Shown here one piece after another: positions 22,519-33,703 of a stretch of DNA of 50,093 nucleotides (its first letter is position 1; every line of letters begins with the position of its first letter). The stretch lies in the NCBI GenBank assembly GCA_033557835.1, contig JAWQRO010000182.1, positions 1-50,093 on the forward strand, given 5' to 3'. The notes under the pieces were generated by a model. That model was not told the DNA's origin. It ran no database searches and saw nothing but the letters and a program-made list of their open reading frames with translations. This DNA is from Helochares maculicollis. Lineage: Eukaryota > Arthropoda > Insecta > Coleoptera > Hydrophilidae. The translations under genes were made by a program, and so were the position numbers.

Positions 22519-25500
22519 TGGACAAGCTGTTACTCTAAGTATAGATGTTCATAACGCCCATACAGCAAATTGATACGTTCTTGATATTGAATTAGCCTGA
22601 ACTTTTGCCATTAATAGTAAATAAATTAAGCATTTTTTGTATAGCACTACTCGAAAGCTGGGTTATTCCGCAAAATGCTTCGCACTAAACAACTAAACCG
22701 TATTAACAGAACAATGAAAGTAGTTCCCAAACAAATCTTTAGTTATGATTTAATAACACTTCCGCTTAGAATAGATAAATTCTTTTAAATTCCAAAAATA
22801 CATTAGAATCAAATTAATTGAAAAAATAATATGAATGGCTCAGCGACTTATTGCAAATTCGTAAATCTTTGTTTACGTGAGCTTCAGTACATATTTACCA
22901 AAAAACTTAAAATAGAGCATACTGAAAAATAAAGTGAAAAATCGTTTTTTCTCTGGACGTGATTTTAGAAATATCGAAAGAAATCTTACAGACAAAACAG
23001 CCTTAAAACCGTTTGTGTAGACGTTAGTCAGTGAAATTGCAGCTATCGGCTGATGTAGATATGCGCATATGATCTATTTTCGATTTAAAGTATGCTGTTG
23101 GAGTTCATAGGTTGGAATATGGGAATTACATCCACTCCTTAGCTTTTTTTCTGTTTGAGTTCAGGCATACGGGGAAACATAAACGATTAAAACCGAAAGA
23201 TAAACAATTCATAAAGATAATCTATTCTGAACTCTACTATCAAAACGCAAACACATTTTCTACTAGCAAATATTAAATGTAAATGAAACATTATTTCCTA
23301 TATAAAGAAGTCTGTGCAAAATACTGCTACACAAGCTACTCATGCGAACGAAAAATAACTCCAGTTTTATGAAAAAATCTGAGGTCCCTACTCTCTCACG
23401 TCTGTATTTCGTCTAAGACGAAGAATTGCGATTATGCTAATAACAAGTTAAATAATTTCTCCTTTGTTCTTTTTAATAGTATTTTATTTAAAATTAATTG
23501 TTACCTAAGTATTGCTTAAACAACGCTTAATTTGGAAGTTATAAATTTAATATAAATTGATGGCTGTGGCAAGAGCCCCATCATTACTTAATAACACATA
23601 ACTGAGCACCTTTCACGGCAAATATTTTCTATATGTAGCTATTCAAATTTCTAATTGTTGCCCTAAGAATCAAACAAAGTTGCCTTTGCCTCGACATACT
23701 ATCCCACTGGAAACTTATATCTAATCAATGGTCATTTTTTCACATTTGAGACTATTGATAGATTTGCTGGGTAAAATATATCATGGTTTTTAATGTTTAG
23801 TTTAACAAGATCTTAATAAAAAAAATGGTCAAAGTCCGTCCTTTAGTTATATAGGAATCGTCCCCTGATTTAGCTACCGTATCCATGAACATAACTTTAA
23901 TAATACAATGCGCACTTTCACAAGATCTTTTCTCTATGTAATTTTTGCGTGGTAGGCCAAGCTAAGACGAAGCTACTAGCATCAAGTATTCTTTTGAAAA
24001 TTATAATTGATAAACAAGAATGTTATCCTTTGGAAAATCCATTTATACAAAAATAAAGAATGAATTGTTTTTATCGATCAATCAATTGATAATATTCCAA
24101 ATATATATCCTACAGAGGATATTATTTAGATTACTTAAATTAGTATTTAAAATTCATTTCTAATATAACTTCGCTAAATATGTACAGGATGTATCGTTAG
24201 TTGAATCTAAAACTTTCATGATTGATAATTAACGATAATATTGGTATATGCTTCATATTGAGAGCCAAATAACCACTTAACGCTGGTTCAAAAATCACAT
24301 TCTTAATAACGTTTTAAAAATTTGAAATCATAAATGATGAAACAAAGCAAAATCCGTCTTGAAAAGAAATAAAGAAAACGCATAAAGTGCAATAAATTCA
24401 CTGAGATAAAAAAATATACATATGCGGAGTTTATAAAAAAAAACACCTTTGTCTATTGACAAATTAACAAATTTTTTGTTTTAAAGTGAACAAAATAAAA
24501 TCAAAAAGAACCTATTGTTGACACTAATTTTAGTTTGATATTATGTTATTAAATGCCAAATATTGTTTGGTTAATAGAACGAGATTATTGTTTTATTCCA
24601 GGGGTTACATTTAATTTAAGCCGATAAAAGAAGTATTCGATATATGAAAAGAAAAAAATGCTGGCACGCCCGATATAAAAATTTAGGAAAATGTGAAATG
24701 TTTTAGCTTAGCATTTATGATAACTTATGTCGAATTGAAACAAATGGAAAATTTGTATGCCTGTCTCATTAGCAGCTAACAGAATGTTTAATTTCTTACA
24801 AATGTTTATTTTGATAAAATTATATGCGTTGAACTATTAAGTGCCTTTCATTTTCTATTATCGAATATACACATTTTATATATTAATGACACCTGTTTCA
24901 AACTGGACGAAATAGAACTAGTTATAAGTTATAAACTAAAATTACTACTATCTAAACTATTAAGTTCTCAGTTAAAAATGTTGTTTGGTTGCGTGGTAGC
25001 TAATTTAGTATATATTCTTTCGAGGTCAAGTCTTGTAATATAAAAAAATTGCAAGAAATTTAAATCTGATACTCCCAAATCTACCGAAAAGTTGTCACAA
25101 TTTTTTAAAGCTTTTCAAAATACATAGGCACCAAATTTATAAGCACAAACGGACATCATAACGCTCAAAATGAATTTAGACGTACTTCAGTTGTACAAAT
25201 CCGTCAAGTTCTCTAAGTCAGTTTTACTCATGAAAACAAAAAGAAGCAAAGATATAGAAATTAAAAAAGTATGTCATTTTAAAAAACCTATACATAAAAA
25301 AGAACCAAAAGCAATGCAGATTATACTTATGCTTATTAAATAGGTTTTAAGTTTTTTGCCATTGCTTCTTTAGGTATTTTACGGCTATAATTATTTCTGA
25401 ATATGGAAAAATCAACCATTATGGTTTCAAATAAGCCTTTCACATTAAAAAGAAAGAATCGACCGCAATATTCCCAGATTTTCATATCAGTCTATAATTG

Positions 25501-25619
25501 ATCAACAAAATTAAATTATTTTTGAAAAACTGAAGACTGACTTACAATAAACTTTAGATTTTATGTGAGAATTGCTTAAAGAAAAAGGGTGTCTACAGCA
25601 AAAACAGGGAAGAGATTAT
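22519..25619. other. Long AT-rich intergenic stretch, nothing recognised
   Basis: No frame of meaningful length, no repeat ends and no RNA gene that I can see. It separates the long DM9 gene from the LINE fragment and the next short DM9 gene. Confidence 0.5.
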
Positions 25620-25699
25620 GGGGTTTAAGTATCGAGAAACTGTATCTTCTTGTTAGTCTGGTAACAGAGAAGAGGTACTAGAATGATTGATTTGAAAGC

Positions 25700-25995
25700 G
25701 CTTCATATGTGCTCTATGTATTATTGATAAACAGGTCAGTGCAAAATTAAGGTTGCACAAAATACAGATAAAACCAGTAGTGAAATATACTTGTGAAACA
25801 TGTTCAATGCCAAGAACAGAGCAGAAAAGGATTGAAGTATGGAAGTGAAAGATATTAAGAAAGAAATTTCTAAGCATGGCTGATGATATATCGATATAAA
25901 ACGAAACATTCTGCTAATACATTCAATAGAAAAAGAAAAACGAAGAGAAAGAACTGGGATAAAATGGACAGAAGAGATGAAGGAATGGGAAGTGG
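25700..25995 (+). pseudogene. LINE reverse transcriptase C-terminal fragment
   Basis: On the plus strand about 25725-25850 reads INKQVSAKLRLHKIQIKPVV followed by KYTCETC and RTEQKRIEVW. This is the segment that follows the palm domain in many insect LINE reverse transcriptases (the K-x-x-I-x-P-V-x-x-Y-x-x-E-T block). About 25850-25990 continues with the K-x-L-R-K-x-F block and an R-R-D-E-G-M tail, broken by stops. Only the distal part of ORF2 is present, consistent with an old 5'-truncated insertion. The opposite-strand frames at 25653-26032 are shadows of it. Confidence 0.6.
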
Positions 25996-26343
25996 CAGAT
26001 AAATTGTCACTTTTTCTATTTGATATTGTCAAGTCGAATGTAATCCAAGCATATATTTTTATCTCTTTTTTGTAATATACATATATACGTGATAATTTTC
26101 ACTTCTGTGTAAATTTTCTCTAATGGTGTTCATTCTATGTTGAATTTAAGTTTTCCATAATTTATGTCAGTGATAATCATTCAAAAATAATAAATTTGTT
26201 GTAAATAAATTTGGAGACTTATAAAACATAATACAAATCGTACGATCGTAGTCTCCTCTTTACAACTCTATACAAATTTCAAAAAATACAAAACTAATAT
26301 AGATTAGGTGATAAAGTGCAAATTACAAAGATTGCAATGTTTT

Positions 26344-27867
26344 CTATTGCTCTTCCACCAATATTTCGTAATTGCTTATTGCAATTTCGTTTCCACCATA
26401 AGGAATATAAAGACAACGATGGGATGGGTGCACTTTTCCGACGGTCAAAGATCCATTATGATGACCTCTTCCTATATACATAGTTTCACCACTTCGTGTG
26501 GTTCCAGTTGGCACAGCCCCAAATGGTATTTGTCCGTACGAAGCATGTCTCCAGATAAGCTTCCTTTCCACCAGTACCTAAAAAATTAATTATAAGCCAT
26601 AGGATTCTAAAATCGAATTTTAAATGAAACGTTTCCACCAGTTTTAATAAAATTTTCTAGCGCTTTAATTAATAATATAATATTCATTCTTTCCAATCAC
26701 TTATTGCTCTCTTTGAGGCACTAGCATAGAAATTTGCATCCCTGAATTCAAAATATACAACAAACGACAAATATTTTTCCAGATAATTCTAAGACAATTA
26801 GAAATAATAGTAATCTGATTGAACTATATCAGGTGTATATGATGGATAACTTAGAATTGTCCACTGCATCGTTGGTTTAAGCTGTTCGTAGTGCACATTT
26901 GTTGATAGTGATCTTCTTTTGAAATAATTATGGTGGAAGTTTCAAGAGTTCAGCAAACTAATTCTATTTTTTGTAAAGAGTCCACCCGTAATTATCATAT
27001 CCAAATAATAAAAAAAATGAACGAAATCTCATCCGAGTTGATTTGTTTCTTTCAGTTAAATTGTTCGGAGCCCAAATACCCAAAGGAAAAACTAAGATAT
27101 ATGAAGTGTTTCTCAACACTCAAAAGATAAATGCCGAATTCCTTTGCATTTACTCTACGTGTTTGTTATGATTAATTCTCAAACATATATTTATTGACCT
27201 AGTGTAAATGTTCATATTGACAAAATTCTTCTAGGCCGAAATTTAAGAAAACAAAATTGACTTTAGCGGGTACATTTATAACTTCATTTCCCACAGAGCC
27301 AAGTTTTTAACAAGACACATATAGGTTTCTTCCTATCTAAAAGACAATGACTTGAGTGCATTTTATATTAAAAATAGTTTTCTTCTATCTCACAAAAGAT
27401 GCGTTAAGTAATAAGACTCACACATGACTCATACCACATATTCACTTTAACGTAAAATTACGAGCAAATAGCAATATGTGAGTGTACTATCTTCACAATC
27501 CTAAATATGCTGGAAGTAAGATTTTATACATCACTTCCAAAATGAGCTTAAAAAAAAGTTACATATATATATTGTCATAAATACCTCACAGCTTCGTACG
27601 GAGATTTCCTTCCCATCCCAACAAACTGCGGCATAGTTCTTTTGAGGAATTACTTTACAAGCAATCCAATCTCCATTGTAATGACATCTACCTGTATAAA
27701 TGATTGTGTTGTCAGTATCACGACCAGCGACTACTGCATTTCTTGGAATACGTGGCATGCTACAATGAACCCATTGATAACCTTAATGATAGAAGAGAAC
27801 ATTAATTAACTTCGCATTAATTGATTGGCACCAAAATAAGTAATTTTTTCTAATTTAACTTACCCAT
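26344..27867 (-). CDS. Short DM9-repeat protein (two DM9 repeats), three coding exons
   Basis: Exons are ATGG at 27867-27864, then 27781-27585, then 26577-26344, giving 144 residues that start MGYQWVHCS. Donors are GTAAGT and GTATTT; acceptors are AAG and TAG. The 82-bp first intron matches the other short DM9 genes. The second intron (1007 bp, phase 0) splits the end of repeat one between E and VLV and is absent from the other two short genes. Repeat one shows AVVAGRDTDNTIIYTGR and the K-V-I-P-Q turn. Repeat two shows AVPTGTTRSGETMYIGR, KVHPSHR, YIPYGG and an EILVEEQ ending. There is no signal peptide or membrane span. Without the second splice the protein would end after one repeat in an unrelated tail, so both exons together are the better model. 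Function is as for the family: a soluble recognition protein, inferred. Confidence 0.87.
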
Positions 27868-27923
27868 ATTTAAAACTTATACTAGTTTGATCAACAGAGC
27901 GCTTAAAACTAAATTATGAATTT

Positions 27924-28021
27924 ACATGTTATCCGTATTTGATATGATATCTATATTTGATACCTTATCAAAACATGTTATCCGTATTTGATATGATATC
28001 TATATTTGATACCTTATCAAA
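27924..28021. repeat. 49-bp tandem duplication in the upstream region of a DM9 gene
   Basis: Two apparently identical 49-bp units lie head to tail (27924-27972 and 27973-28021), starting about 57 bp upstream of the start codon of the gene at 26344-27867. Each unit holds several GATA cores (TTATCC, GATATGATATC, TTGATACC, CTTATC). The lack of visible differences implies a recent duplication. It could change promoter strength. Confidence 0.9.
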
Positions 28022-28546
28022 ACATTCTTAGTAATATTACACATTTGTTCATTAAGAATTTAATCTAGTTTAACTGTGAGGAGCTCTCAACAATGTTCAA
28101 ACGGGCACCGTTGTTGAAAGAACGAAGAATACTCTTATGTCTTCTGTCCTACTTTTTTATCACCTCGTGAAAGATATCTTGCACTTACATTGACAAAGGC
28201 AGGATGGAGAGTACTTCCAGTAACTCCAGAGAGGATACTGGAACTTTATTGTTAACCATGATAATGTAGAGGTGTTTTAAACGATATTCTTCTTTTTTGC
28301 CTTTGTTTTTTTCAATGAGCACAGTTGGCAGTATCAAGGTAGACCATTACTTGTTGAACAATTTGATGCGGTGAAAATATATCCAACAGCCTGTCAAAGG
28401 GTCTGATCCCAATTATCATGTATTGTATCATGTCATGTATCATGACGGGTAGAGTGAACAGTCAACTTCTTGGGTCTACATTAGAAGCCATGATGGAGTG
28501 TGGATTACTAAAATTTATAAAATACCCAAAAACCTCACAACTGATA
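28022..28546. other. Intergenic DNA between a DM9 gene promoter and a mariner
   Basis: No recognisable gene. A direct repetition of ATCATGTAT-like words occurs around 28417-28444. The stretch is somewhat less AT-rich than its neighbours, but I cannot assign it. Confidence 0.4.
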
Positions 28547-28547
28547 T

Positions 28548-29606
28548 ATTTGGGGGAACGAAAAGTAATGTCGTTTTCTTAAGTTAAATTCACACCTTCG
28601 TTATCAACAACCTTTTGCCATCTAGTATAAAAATGTTTAATGCCGGAGCGGTAAAAATCAATCGGTTTTTCTGTAAACTATGTCGATATTGCATTTTGGA
28701 CATCAACAAAATTTCCTAATTTTTTGCCACTAAGACAATGTTGCAATGATAGGAATAAATGGTAATCCGAGGATACAATATCGGGCGAGTATAGTGGGTG
28801 AGGCAGTACCTCCCACAACCAATTCGTTAATTTTGTCTAGGGTCCGTTTTGCATAGTACGGTCTTGCATTATCATGTTGCAGAATAATTCCTTTTCTGTT
28901 GACAATTGTCGGATACTTTTCAATCAAAGACCGGTTTCTTCGTTCCAATTGTTCACAATAGACATCCGCATTAACAGTATGTCCAGGTTTTAACACATCA
29001 AAGTAAACAACTCTGCATGTATTCCACCAAACACACAAAAGTGCCTTTTTGGGGTTTAAACCCGACTTTGCAGTAGTTCATGGTAATTCATTTCGGCTGA
29101 GCCCACTGCCTTCTGCAATCAAAAAACGGATCTGTACGATGACGTTGAAGCAATACGTTGCACTTGATGAACCGGTTGGCTTTGTTCTGTTCGGATTTGC
29201 TTCCACTTTTGCTCTTATCACGTCGTTATCTAATGTTGTTGGTTTTCCTGACCAGTGGGCGTCCGAGAGATCTAAATTCCCTGATCTGAACTTGGAGAAC
29301 CATCTTTGGCATTTTCGAACGTCCAATGCGCTTGAATAAACATCGCAAATGTTTTTAGTCGCAGCAGTTGCGGTATTACTCTTTCGAAACTCAAAAAGCA
29401 TACAATGCCGGATATGCTCTTCTGGCATTTAGCAGTCTATTTCACCCCGAATTGCAAAAAAAGTCTTATATTTAATTATTCAGAAGCAGATATCATACAA
29501 TAACCTCAAAATCTCTTAGACACGCCTTCCATGTACGTAATGAGCTACCAAATGACAAACAAATATGGACATGCGCAGAAAAATTACTTTCCGGTCCCCC
29601 TAATAG
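28548..29606 (-). pseudogene. Internally deleted mariner transposon, minus strand
   Basis: The terminal inverted repeats are visible: TTGGGGGAACGAAAAGTAAT at the left (from 28549) and, read inversely, TTAGGGGGACCGGAAAGTAAT at the right (about 29583-29603). TA dinucleotides lie at both edges. On the minus strand the N-terminal transposase region is 29428-29078 (HIRHCMLFEFRKS, then RKCQRWFSKFRSGNLDLSD and GKPTTLDNDVIRA; the helix-turn-helix part). The C-terminal catalytic part is 29038-28730 (a VVYFDVLKPGHTVNADVYCEQL-type segment, then ILQHDNARPY). The final part, down to about 28590, reads FYRSGIKHFYTRWQKVVDN. The element is about 1.06 kb against the usual 1.3 kb. The central portion with the first catalytic Asp is deleted and the frame is shifted, so it is non-autonomous. 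Its family differs from the mariners at 14.3 kb and 49.9 kb. Confidence 0.88.
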
Positions 29607-32600
29607 TTTGGACTTCAGCTCACAACTTGTAAAAAATTAAGACATAAACTGCAACTAGCTGTAAATCGTCACTAGAGAAAAATTTGAAAAATCAGCAAGA
29701 TGAAACAAGAGATACCAGCTATATTCTGTATCTAAGGTGTACTTTCATAAACTGCAATGAGTAAGATCTATTGAGCAGCCATGACTAAAGAAAACTAAAA
29801 TTTCACGAAAACTGCATAAATAATTTATTTCTGGTCATCATTTCAAAAAACCTAAAGTGTTACAGGGTTTAAAAAGTATATTTTTGATAACTGCATATTC
29901 ATTAAATAATAATTAACAAAAGGGTATAATAGGCATGAAAAATTATATGTCAATAAACTTTGTCATCAATTTCAAACAAGCAAAATTTTTCTCCCTTAAA
30001 ATCCAAGAAATATATCTTACGCCCTTATTTGAACGTCCATCTTATAATGGGACCATTGATGCTGCCCACATAAAATTAAAATTAAGGCTTTGCTTTAAAA
30101 TTGTAAATATATTTTGCAGCTGTTTGAAAATGTTAATAATCGATAATTTTTTGTGAGCACTTCCACTATTATATAATTGAAAAGAAAATGGAAATTTGTT
30201 TACTCTTAAAAATAATCAGATAGATGTGCTTTACAATAGTTTCATTTTTAATTGATGAAATCTTCCATATAATCTATGTGGCACAGTGATTAGTCTATGT
30301 TGTTAATACACTACAAGTTTCCCCGTACCATTGAAAACAAATAATCTACATATATGCCTCAACTGAAAATATTTGAAGCATCAGACTGGAAACATATTCT
30401 CCATTAAAAACAAAGTTCTGTTCTAGATAAATCTTTAAGAAGACCATGATTGTCTAAGCTTTTTCATTTAAAGCATTGGAAAGGGACATATATTCGCTCA
30501 ATATGTTGAGGTAATCCTCAATGGGGATTGAGGTAAAAAGTAGAAGCTATAATACTAAAAGACAATCTTATGTAAATGTGAAAATCGATATTCTTAATCG
30601 AAGGAATACGTACTAGTATCAGAAAATGAAAAGTAAAGCATATCTTTCAATAGTCTTTCTAGATATAGGCCTAGTTTGTGGCCTAAGTTTCTTCTGCAGC
30701 ATATAACTGATCATACTCTTTAATATCCACAAAGTATTTGTTTGAAGAATCATTATCAGCTTTGGAAAATCCCTTGTTGTATTGAAAATTTAAGACTTTA
30801 CTTACACAAGTCCATTTCCATTATTATTATAATTTACTATTTCTAAAAGTGTCAATTTTAGAAAATGTTCAAGTTTTTTGTAGCTAAATTCACAAACAAT
30901 CTCAAAAGACAATGATATTTTTGCAGATTTTCATTTTTGAGAAAAACCCTAAGCTTGGATTCATCAAGATCAACGGCAGGTCTTGTTAAGTTGAGGAGTC
31001 TGGGGTGTACACCTTATATTGGCTGGATCGAATCACGGAAGATGTGATTGACTATGAAATGATAATTGTAATGTAGTAACTTATGTTTGTGAAATAAAAT
31101 GAGCGAGTATTTGAGCCCGAAAAATTAATTTTATTGTCTAAACCTTAGAAAGATAGCAGTAGATTTCGAAAGACTACTACCTGAAATGTTATCAATTGAA
31201 GTCGGGTTAGAAGTTTCGCAATTTGTATTATTGTCAGGTTTGAGAAACCCGTCAAGATAATTTCAAAGTTCACATTATTAACTTTCTGTGAGCGCTATGT
31301 TTGGGTAAAACTGAAAGAAACGGTATGTCACTCTAAGTCTCACAACAGTTCTTGTAGAGCGATCAAGAGAAGAACAGCATACCTTCGCTTCTTCTAGTCG
31401 ATGTAACTTGCACTACAACTTCTCTCTTATTTCATTACCCAAACAAAATGTTTGTCTTCGGTTGACTGATCCAACACGTCCCAATCGACAGTGTGTAGTT
31501 TTGTAGTCAAGCTGTAATATGCAAACAATTGTAAGTGATGTGTCCTTGTTTGAATAATCTGCAATAAAATCTTCTTTCTGCAATTTCTAGTGATGCTATT
31601 GTCAATGGAAGTTTTAGTTTTTATAGGCGACTAGTTAAAATTTTATTCTTAGTCTGGAACTCATCTTCTTCAACCTGAACCTCGTAAAAATGGAAATATT
31701 TGATATTTTGATGTAGTCTGGTTCATTGTAACTTTCACTGAATGAAACAAAATTTGCTTCTCTGCCCTATCGTTTAAAGCACCTCTATATCAATATGATT
31801 AACAACAAAGTTTCACTATACCTCCAATTTCGCAACGCATGTAATAATAAATGACATATCTTTGACCAAATTGAGAGAGTATAAATTCTTCGTTTTGAAA
31901 ACAAGAGTGCCCACTTGAACATTGTTGGGAGCTTAGAGATCCTTCCCATAGTAAAACTAGATCCAAATTCTAATGAACAAATCCATTTCACAAAATGTTT
32001 ATTATTCAGATGATCACCTTTTTCCAAAATCTCACATTTAAATAAAGCAAGGAAGAAGGCATAATTGCCAAAAACATTCTGCTAAATATTGTTCCGTTCA
32101 CTTAATGAAAGAGTAAACTAAGCTACACTAAAAGATTATTATGTAGATCAAATGGTTCACAACGACCAATAATTGTTTATAATATAGTAAAGTGCTTTAT
32201 TCAAATAAAATAAAAATATACTGAAGCATTTAATGATTTTCTAGTTAAAAGAACGTCAGCTGTCTCGAATATTTAACATCTTCATATATAATTAATCAAC
32301 TAAAAATGTAATTTAGAGAATGTGTATGGAATAAGTACACAGTAGGCATTTGAGTAGCGCAAATTTTTATTTTTACATCATTAGTCGAGCAAATAAAAGA
32401 AAGCTCGCTTAGAAATCGAATTTTCTCCTTTAGCAAACACGTCCTCAAACGAATAAGTGCAAATCCTTTCATTTCTCTTTATAGGAGAACAAAAGACTTA
32501 ACTAACCGAGGCGAGGGAAAATGCTTGACCAGGGTGACCCTCTATTCTATCTTGCTATGAAACTCATCTCTACCAGTTCACTTAAGAGTGGTCGTAAATT

Positions 32601-33703
32601 CTGTAGAGTGACTCACACCCCTTCCTTAGTTTGCAGCCCTACGAAAACCAACAGCTTGTCATCACAGATACAACCTCGGTGGACTGCACTGTTTTTCATT
32701 GCCCTCATCTCTTCTTAGTATATAATCTTTCGTAGTGTGCAACCCTTATTAATTTGCAGCCCTCCTTAGTATACAAACTTACTGAACAATCAACTTTTCT
32801 TAACAAACCGGCCTCTCCGCACAAGGACCGTGCAGAGCAACTATCCTGATTTGCTAGTCGTGAGAATTTTACCGCGTGGTCACGAAAGGAAACTATTTTT
32901 CTAACTCTGATGAAATATATTATGGGTAAATTCAGAAAGTAGTGTACTAAAATTTCGAAATATCAAATTATCTGGCATTCAAGGCAAAAGGACCAAAAAC
33001 AGTCGCTCCTTTGATCAAGTTATATTTAATTATCGTTAATTTTTGAGCTCTATATCATTCCATCCAGTATTGGGATTTGATTTCAATCAGCCCAATCAGC
33101 AATAATTTGATTTTGCACATCACAATGTGCAAGTGCTGATGTGGATGAGGGTTTGCGGAAGAAGTTAATGTGCCGAGGGAAGGGAAGGAAAACGCTGGGA
33201 ACAATCAACTTTTATCAAAGCTCCTTTATTAAGTTTGATCTAAAGCGCTATTAGGTTCAATAAGAAAAATCTGGAGAGTGCTTTATTCAACATTCTTGAA
33301 TTTACAAGAGCGCGCAGTTCCTCGTGCCTATACAATTCGTTTTGTTTGGCCGCATAAGTTGAGAATAAATTCCTAAAACTCAAGGAATATAAGTGAAAAG
33401 TGACAACGCATTATGAAATATTTACTATTTTTCTCTGAAGCCCTTAACATTTTTGAATTTAACAGCATGGACGAAGATAATAGATTTTATATTTATACTG
33501 TCGATCAAAATCTACTTTAAAAGTCGAGAAACTATTTAAATTACTGGGAAAATAAATAGTGGTTTTTACTTCCAAATGAAACAATGATTATAAAAAGTTG
33601 TGGTAACATTATCTACAAATTTGACTTGATTTGAGTAATACTACTGAGTAATGAAATTAAAGTTTTATTAGTCAGTGCTCATCAAGCATTCTTACTAATT
33701 AAA
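29607..33703. other. Intergenic region with no recognised gene
   Basis: Short frames (29935-30156 plus, 31785-32027 minus, 32521-32718 plus) have no domain, splice support or repeat similarity that I can recognise. I find no LTR or gag-pol remnant here, which matters for interpreting the Env-like gene that follows. A small hairpin, TTGCACAT-caca-ATGTGCAA, lies at 33113-33132. Confidence 0.45.

Noticed and set aside
8737..27867. Calling the DM9 genes natterin-like toxins
   Set aside because: Some databases give insect DM9 proteins that label. No aerolysin-type pore-forming domain is present in any copy here, so no toxin activity is supported.
29049..29339. Plus-strand frame of 96 codons
   Set aside because: It is antisense to the mariner transposase remnant on the minus strand.
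32521..32718. Frame beginning near QGDPL that hinted at a reverse transcriptase motif
   Set aside because: Only five residues resemble the motif, the flanking context does not fit, and no neighbouring RT block is present.
33113..33132. Hairpin with TTGCACAT/ATGTGCAA arms upstream of the Env-like gene
   Set aside because: Short arms of this kind are expected by chance in 50 kb, and no transcript or family context supports an RNA structure.
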